Assembly (NCBI GenBank): GCA_007922195.1
Contig: ML681992.1
Coordinates: 44,058,208-44,122,207 of the forward strand
Length of the DNA: 64,000 bases
Direction: 5' to 3'
DNA from: Podocnemis expansa
Taxonomy: Eukaryota > Chordata > Testudines > Podocnemididae
Below are positions 58,116 to 64,000 of this stretch, piece after piece (positions within the stretch are counted from its first letter, which is position 1; each line of letters begins with the position of its first letter). The notes beneath the pieces are model-generated. The model was given only the letters and a program-made list of their open reading frames with translations. It did not search any database and was not told the origin of the DNA. Both the position numbers and the translations under genes were made by a program.

Positions 58116-60179
58116 ATGCCTAATCCGGCGGGATTCAAAAGCTGTGACTCCTGTCACGAAGCTATGCCGCTGTCAGATGGCCATTCTTTGTGTGTTAAAT
58201 GCCTTGGAGAGGGTCATCTCTCCCACAAATGTCAATTTTGCAAAAAGCTCCTTAGTCGGATGCGGAAGAAGCGGGAGCGCAGATTAAAAATCCTCCTCTT
58301 AGAAGGTTCGCTCTGCCCATCCTCTGACCCTGGTGCCTCTCCTCAGGCTGAGGGAGCACATAAACGGCGGTCTGTGAGCTCTTCCCCGGTACCCTCAAAA
58401 AAGTCAAAGGGGGCCGAAGCTCAATCGATTCAAGGACACCAGAGCTCTGCCGACCAGCTCAATGACACTCTGGCGGCAACTCTTTCAAAAAAGCCACACA
58501 AAGAGAAGCACAAGCTGACAGAGTGAACTCTAACGCCGCCGCTGCCGTTCGCGGCACCGAATGCAGTGCTGCCTTTTACAGGCTCCGTGCTGGTGGCACC
58601 GCAACCGCCACAGACTCTGCAAGTGCCCCCTTCAGCACCGCTGATGGTGCCATCTTTGACACCGTGCTCAGTGCCTCAGGTCCCACTTGCCCCCCCCCAA
58701 CGATGCAGTCTTCCACACCACAGAGCTCTGTACTACTGGCACAGTCACAGGCTCTGCCCAAAACTATTATTGAGCAACCTTCTCAGCCCCTTCCTACTAA
58801 ACGGGCTAGGAAATCAAAACATATTGAATTGACTGAGGACCTCGCGGTTCACTCTTCACCGAGGTCTCCTCTTTTTCAATTTGATTCTTCTGACACTGAG
58901 TCATCTCCATCGTCGCCAATGAGAGAATCTGACTCAGAGCATAATTCAAGTCCAGTGCAAAGCCAGTCGCCCCCACAGCAAATGACTCAGGCTGCACCTG
59001 TTCAATACAACTGCACATTACCGTGGACTTCCCCCCCCCCCCCGCTGGTGTACCCACAACAGGGGATGACTGGAATGCCTTGGCAATTTTACAATCTGTC
59101 AATGCCAGTTAACAATACTGGGGCTAATCAGCCAGTAGCCCAGACCGCAGTTAATGTAGTAGCTACTGGGCTACCTATGGAGAATATACAGGAGACTGTG
59201 AAGGAATCTGTTCCCCAAGGCAAGAGCGATGATAATAAACAATTTAAAGATCTGTTTAAAAGAGTGGCAGAGTCAATGGACATCCCGCTAGAGGAAGCCT
59301 CAACCACTCAGCACAAATTATATAGGATCTTGCAGTCAGCGAGGTCTAGTAGACTAGCCCTACCGATGGATGAGGGCATCTTAGATCCTACAAATAATAT
59401 CTGGAGGACCCCAGCATCAGCACCTCCATCTAATAAAAGGGCTGATAAAAAGTATTTTATAGCTCCCAAGGGGAATGAATTTATTTTTTCCCATCCTCAG
59501 CCTAATTCGCTGGTGGTGGAAGCAGAGGAGTAGACAATCTTTTTCTAAGGCAAAATTGTCTAATAAAGAGGATAAAAAACTAGACTTCCTAGGGAAAAAA
59601 GTATACACCTCAGCAGCATTACAACTCCGCATTTCTAATTACACGGCATTATTAGCCGACTATAATTATAATATTTATACCAACTTAAATGAAGGTTTCA
59701 GACTTCTCCCACAAGACACACAAAACCAAATGGCCCCTCTGATTGCGGAGGGCTTGTTGGCTGCTAGGGTTGCTCTCCAAGCATCCTTAGATGTAGCTGA
59801 TGTGGCGGCTAGGACGCTCAGGACAGCAGTCGTGATGCGGCGTGCCTCATGGTTACAAGCAGCAGACCTGCTGAAGCAGATGCAACGCACCATAGAAGAC
59901 CTGCCATTCGATAGGAATAACTTGTTTGAGCAATCAATGGATGCTGTGATGCATGGGCTCAAAGACTCCAGAGCCACATTACGAACATTAGGCATTTATA
60001 CACCACAATACCCATTCAGAGGGTACAAGAGTCAGTCTGCTACTATGAGATATGGACAGCCTACATCTAGCCGCAGAGTGGATATGTATAGAAATAGACC
60101 CAGACAACAAAGGAGAGGCAGACAACCAAACCATGTACATCAGTCCTCCCAGCCTGGCAATGTGAAACAACAGTTTTGA
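58116..60179 (+). pseudogene. DIRS Gag, split over three frames
   Basis: DIRS Gag packages the element RNA. It starts MPNPAGFKSC with a Cys/His motif (C10, C13, H23, C26, C29, H34, C39, C42), followed by a basic region (RMRKKRERR). The frame ends at 58526. Reading continues in another frame (58523-59533), a Ser/Pro/Gln-rich linker followed by FKDLFKRVAESM. It returns to the first frame (59475-60179): LDFLGKKVYTSAALQLRISN, then TIEDLPFDRNNLFEQ, and an Arg/Gln-rich tail. Two compensating frameshifts (near 58520 and 59520) thus break a single ancestral ORF of about 680 codons. Confidence 0.82.
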
Positions 60180-60255
60180 TGGACAGGTTGAGGGAGTGCT
60201 CCTCCAGTCGCTTGGCAGTCTGAGGCAGAAACCATCATACCACCTGACCTTTTGA

Positions 60256-61729
60256 GACAAATTACAACTGTACCTTACACAGTGGAGAAGTATAACATCA
60301 GACAGATGGGTACTAGAGATTGTCCAGTACGGTTGCTCCATCCCCTTCACTTCCATACCAACAACCTCCCCTCCCTACCCATCCCTTTTCAGGGACACCA
60401 GTCATGTACAGCAGTTACAAACAGAAATCCTTAGTCTCCTCAAACTAGGAGCTGTAGAAAAGGTTCCAAGGTCTCAGGAGGGGAAGGGTTTTTATTCCCC
60501 ATATTTTCTAGTCGAGAAAAAAACAGGCAGTTGGAGGCTGATAACCGACCTCAGAAGACTCAACACCCATGTTCAGGTAAAACGATTCAGGATGGTGTCC
60601 ATAAACAATATATTGCCAAATATCCAACAATTCGACTGGTTGGCCTCCCTCAGCTTAAGAGACACGTACTTCCATGTGTCCATTCGACCGCGACACAGGA
60701 AGTTCCTATGGTTCCGGGTGCTCCACAGACATCACCAATATACAGTCTTACCATTTGGCCTGTGTACGGCGCCCAGAGTTTTTCCCAAGCTCACAGCCCC
60801 GGTTATAGCATACCTGTGGCGCAGGCATATCGAAATATTTCCGTACCTCGACGATTTCCTAATCAAGGCACCCACGAGACACCTTACAACACAAGCAGTG
60901 CAGTCTACGGTAAGGTTGTTCCAAAGTCTTGGTCTAGACATAAATCACGACAAATCATCTCTAACACCAACTCAGGACATTCAATTTATTGGAGCACGGA
61001 TTCAGTCACAGGTGGCAAGAGCCTTCCTGCCCTTAGACAGGGTCGAAAAATTAGGTCAATTGGCAACCAGCATTTAAGGAGCGGTCGTGATTTCGGCACA
61101 CATGGCGATGAGAATGCTCGGACATATGGCGGCATCAACTTACCTGGTCAAAAACGCCAGACTTCGTATGTGCCCGTTTCAACTCTGGTTCCTCTCCCGC
61201 TTCAAATATCGCATGCATCCAACCAAAATTATGTTAACGGTCCCCAGGGTAGTCAATGACTCCCTCAGTTGGTGGATAGACAGCACCAATCTAGTACAAG
61301 GGGTTCCCTTCTTACCACCACAGCAGCAAAGGATAATCACCACCGATGCTTCGCTGATGGGTTGGGGGGCGCATTGTCAGGATCTAACAATTCAAGGAAG
61401 GTGGTCAATGGCAGAAAGGGGCCTGCACATCAACTTACTAGAGTTGAGAGCAGTTTTCAAGTCATGTCAACATTTTCTTCCCCTGATCCAAGGGGGAGTG
61501 ATAACAATCCGAACCAACAACACGACCTGCATGACATACATAAATCTTCAAGGGGGTACCAGGTCACGAAGCTTATGCTGCGAAGCGATGACCTTGTGGG
61601 ATTGGTGTATCCAACACAACATAATCCTTCGAGCAGAATATCTGCCAGGCGAAGAGAACATCCTAGCGGACAGACTCAGTTACTCCTTTCCAGATCACTG
61701 CGAATGGGAGATTCGTCAGGATTGTAATA
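60256..61729 (+). pseudogene. DIRS reverse transcriptase and RNase H, broken
   Basis: One frame from 60256 runs through RT: WVLEIVQYG, GAVEKVP, YFLVEKKTGSWRLITDLRRL, DTYFHVSIRPRHRKF, VLPFGLCTAPRVF, then the catalytic IFPYLDDFLI (60837-60866), intact. A TAA at 61075-61077 interrupts before RNase H, which continues in the same frame: ITTDASLMGWGAH (first Asp), INLLELRAV (Glu), IRTNNTTCMTYIN (the usual Asp of TDN is Asn), LPGEENILADRLS. A TGA at 60253-60255 separates the frame from Gag. Non-functional. Confidence 0.88.
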
Positions 61730-62140
61730 CAGAACATCTTCGATATATGGGGTCTTCCCAATGATAGATCTATTCGCTACAGTACACAACAAGAAATGCA
61801 GCCAGTACTGCTCTCGAGAGGGCAGGGGACAGAACTCCAAGGGAGATGCGTTCCTCATGCATTGGGGGGGTCCACTTCTATATGCTTTTCCACCCATTCC
61901 TCTGATATCACGGATGCTTTGCAAAATTCAACAGGACAAATCAAAGGTAATCATGATAGCCCCGGATTGGCCCCGTCAGATATGGTATTCATTGCTCCTA
62001 AGAATGTCAATGGTGAGACCGATCACCCTACCTCGGGTAAGGGATCTGTTATCACAGAACAACGGGACTCGCCATCACAATCATAGAGACAAGCTCCACT
62101 TAATGGCTTGGAAACTAGATGGTTCAAAGATAGGGAATTA
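61720..62140 (+). pseudogene. DIRS methyltransferase-like domain
   Basis: After two single-base frame changes (near 61720 and 61757) the conserved DIRS block reads MIDLFATVHNKKCSQYCSRE, then GDAFLMHWGGPLLYAFPPIP, then VIMIAPDWPRQIW. DIRS relatives carry a Dam-like methyltransferase-related domain here between RNase H and recombinase. Another frame change near 62140 leads into the recombinase. Confidence 0.78.
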
Positions 62141-63145
62141 CAATGCTCAGACAAAGTTAAGCATGTCTTACTGAACAGTAGAAAACCCTCCACAAGCGTT
62201 ACTTACCTGTATAAGTGGCGACGTTTTTCCAGGTGGTGCACACAACAATCCTTGTCTCCGGTTGACGCTCCGATCCCGGCGATTCTTGAGTATCTTCTAC
62301 ACCTAAAAGAAACAAACGTCTCAGTTAATACAGTCAAAGTACACCTAGCGGCTATTGCAACCTTCCATGTCAGGGTAGAAGGTTCTTCAATATTTGCACA
62401 TCGCATAATTAAAAGGTTTATGTTGGGTCTCAGTAATCTGTTCCTGCATGTTCAGCCACCAGCAACACCTTGGAACCACACGTTAGTGTTGAAAGCCTTA
62501 ACTCGACAACCGTTTGAACCTTTGGCCAAGACTTCCTTGCTGTATTTATCAATGAAGGTGGCTTTTCTGATTGCAATTACTTCAGCTAGGAGGGTGAGCG
62601 AAATGGCAGCGTTGATGGCCTATCCACCTTATACCATTTTTTATAAGGATAAAGTTTCATTGAGGTTACATCCCAAGTTCATCACAAAAGCGTCATCCTC
62701 CTTCCATATTAATCAAACTATATATTTGCCGGTTTTCTACCCCAAACCGCATTCGTCGGCACAACAAAGGGTCCTTCGTACGTTGGACGTTAAAAGGGCA
62801 CTTGCCTTCCATATTGAATGAACCAAGCCATTCAGAAAGACAGCTAGATTGTTCGTATCCACTACTGAAAGATCCATGGGACAACCTATCTCTAAACAGA
62901 GACTGTCTAGATGGATTTCAAGTTGTATACGTATGGCTTACTCCTCTTGTCAAACGACACCACCAGACACAATTCACTCTCACTCTACCAGGTCGTTGGC
63001 AGCATCAGTGGCATTTCTGACAAAAGTTCCGATGCACGTCATCTGTCAGGCGGCAACTTGGGCTTCAGATGATACGTTTGCTAGACATTATGCGTTAGAA
63101 CGTTTTTCAGATATGGATACAGCAGTAGGCCATGCAGTCTTATAA
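62108..63145 (+). pseudogene. DIRS tyrosine recombinase, one nonsense codon
   Basis: Tyrosine recombinases integrate the circular DNA copy. The N-terminal SAM-like part reads LLNSRKPSTSVTYLYKWRRF and VNTVKVHLAAIATFH. The catalytic part has Arg in SARRVSEMAAL (62578-62610), His-x-x-Arg in HSTRSLA (near 62979-62999) and the Tyr in FARHYAL (near 63082). All canonical residues seem present, but a TGA at 62819-62821 lies between Arg and His. Apart from it the same frame runs to the stop at 63143-63145, so this is the least decayed domain of the element. Confidence 0.87.
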
Positions 63146-63209
63146 ACAATGGGCAGTTTACAATCCGAAGTGCCCACCACCATACATGAATAACTAACTG
63201 CTATGGAAT

Positions 63210-63308
63210 CACCTAGAGTGGAGCAGTCAGGAGCGCTGCTTGAAGAAGAAATGGAGGTTACTCACCTTTGTGCAGTAGCCGAAGTTCTTCGAGATGCATG
63301 CTCCTGAC
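63210..63308. repeat. DIRS internal complementary region
   Basis: 63210-63250 is the reverse complement of the left terminus (57780-57820) with 3 differences in 41. 63247-63308 is the reverse complement of the right terminus (63546-63607) with 3 in 62. The two halves overlap by AGAA, the complement of TTCT that begins and ends the element. This is the template arrangement used to complete and circularise DIRS DNA. Confidence 0.95.
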
Positions 63309-63379
63309 AAGCTCCACTACCCGCCCTCCTTCCCTCTACTTCGGGTGGTATCTATCTTCTCGTTACAGGTATCGTCCAT

Positions 63380-63607
63380 GGTAGAAAGGAACTGGGCAAG
63401 GAGCGGCAGCGGGGAGGATGAAGGCGTGACGTCACTGCTGGCGGGAACCAACGGACGCTGCTGTCATCCGCAGCTGCCAGAGCCACTGCTATGCAAAGTT
63501 TTTCTGTCCAGGTGCCAGGGCCACCAAACACCTAGAGTGGAGCATGTCAGGAGCGTGCATCTTGAAGAACTTCGGCTACTGCACGAAGGTGAGTAACCTC
63601 CATTTCT
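63380..63607 (+). repeat. DIRS right inverted terminal repeat and extension
   Basis: 63380-63570 mirrors the left repeat; 63571-63607 is an extra right-end segment that occurs elsewhere only in the internal complementary region. Confidence 0.9.
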
Positions 63608-63738
63608 CTGTCTCGCCCCTTAAGTGCCACTGGCAGCAGCTATTTTTGGTGGTGAGGGGGACCCTTCACGGCTACACACCTAGGTGCCTCAGTTTTTGGG
63701 CTGTCCCCTAGGTGTGTGGCAGGTTTGTTGGCGCCTGG

Positions 63739-64000
63739 GTGAACCAGAGAAATGTTTGGGAGAGAGAACTTGGTGTTTTTTGCCCTTCACCTTCATAGTT
63801 CAGTCACTCCTTGAGATAACATTTTCCTGAAGGTTACCTTACCTGTAGTTAAAGTTCCTTCAAACAATAAAGAAGGTGATGTAGGGTCTGGTAGTGAAAG
63901 AGGTTGCCTGCTGTTTCTGTACCCCTCTGTTTGCTGAAATGCTCATTTTTTCTTGTCTCCTGTCCTCATGCTTTTGATGTCTGAGGATCCTGTTTACAAA
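63739..64000. other. intron 2, no recognised feature
   Basis: Ordinary intron to the window end; no exon 3 acceptor with MTMR2 coding sequence. Confidence 0.5.

Larger units (their letters stand above)
57780..63607 (+). mobile_element. DIRS retrotransposon, structurally complete
   Basis: Both ends are defined: it starts TTCTTCTTCGAGC and finishes CTCCATTTCT. Inverted terminal repeats lie at 57780-57971 and about 63380-63570, with a 37-base right extension. The internal complementary region at 63210-63308 matches both termini. Order: Gag, RT/RNase H, methyltransferase-like domain, tyrosine recombinase. No target duplication is seen, as expected for recombinase-mediated integration. Coding regions have stops and frameshifts, so it is not autonomous. 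It is inserted in a hAT MITE in MTMR2 intron 2, in sense orientation to the gene. Confidence 0.93.
57646..63738. mobile_element. hAT-type MITE, family D, split by the DIRS
   Basis: The left piece (57646-57779) starts AGAGGTCAACAAATCCTGGG and the right piece (63608-63738) ends TTTGTTGGCGCCTGG. Flanks GTGAATCC (57638-57645) and GTGAACCA (63739-63746) match 6 of 8. Joined length about 265 bp agrees with the 275-bp counterpart at 55441. Confidence 0.75.

Noticed and set aside
58116..63145. Idea that the DIRS is active
   Set aside because: Two Gag frameshifts, stops at 60253, 61075 and 62819, several frame changes in 61720-62140 and an RNase H catalytic change make it non-autonomous.
63900..64000. 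MTMR2 exon 3
   Set aside because: No sequence after exon 2 reads as the following MTMR2 residues in frame with a splice acceptor.

Overview
This is eukaryotic nuclear DNA from a non-mammalian amniote, most likely a turtle. The evidence is one split host gene with a CpG-island promoter in a very long intron, surrounded by CR1 LINEs, DIRS tyrosine-recombinase retrotransposons, Penelope-like elements (PLEs), endogenous retroviral sequence and many short hAT and Harbinger-type elements. The abundance of DIRS together with CR1 favours a turtle over a bird or crocodile. That placement is inference.

Host gene. The only cellular gene recognised is MTMR2 (myotubularin-related phosphatase 2), on the + strand. 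Exon 1 (coding 14154-14233) lies in a CpG island, and exon 2 (56181-56286) lies 41.9 kb downstream. Together they encode residues 1-62, colinear with the human protein and including the Ser58-Pro site. No exon 3 is seen, so 56287-64000 is intron 2 as far as the window goes. Bases 1 to about 14000 are upstream flank.

Upstream flank (1-14 kb): an inverted DIRS terminal fragment (780-1039), a hAT element (1593-2152), a decayed endogenous retrovirus with two LTRs (3905-10761) carrying a PLE in its 3' LTR, further PLEs interrupted by a Harbinger-type MITE (11508-11888) and a hAT (12390-12896), then a ~100-bp-period minisatellite that runs into a 400-N gap about 350 bp from the MTMR2 start codon.

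Intron 1 (14.2-56.2 kb): CR1 copies at 17.1, 18.6, 33.2, 35.9 and 39.2 kb, several with nested hATs; PLE copies throughout; hATs with 8-bp target duplications; a decayed DIRS element (40717-48140) holding a PLE, a solo LTR and a hAT; two Harbinger-type MITEs near 51 kb; and a CpG-rich solo LTR at 52152-52838.

Intron 2 (56.3-64 kb): a structurally complete DIRS retrotransposon (57780-63607) with inverted terminal repeats and an internal complementary region matching both ends, inserted without target duplication in a small hAT element. Its Gag, RT/RNase H, methyltransferase-like and tyrosine-recombinase regions are recognisable but broken.

The most interesting non-gene signal is the PLE family. 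Eleven copies share a fixed 3' end, five have 12-14 bp target duplications, one keeps the C-terminal part of a GIY-YIG endonuclease, and a conserved hairpin is bracketed by CTGANGA and GAAA boxes like a hammerhead ribozyme core.
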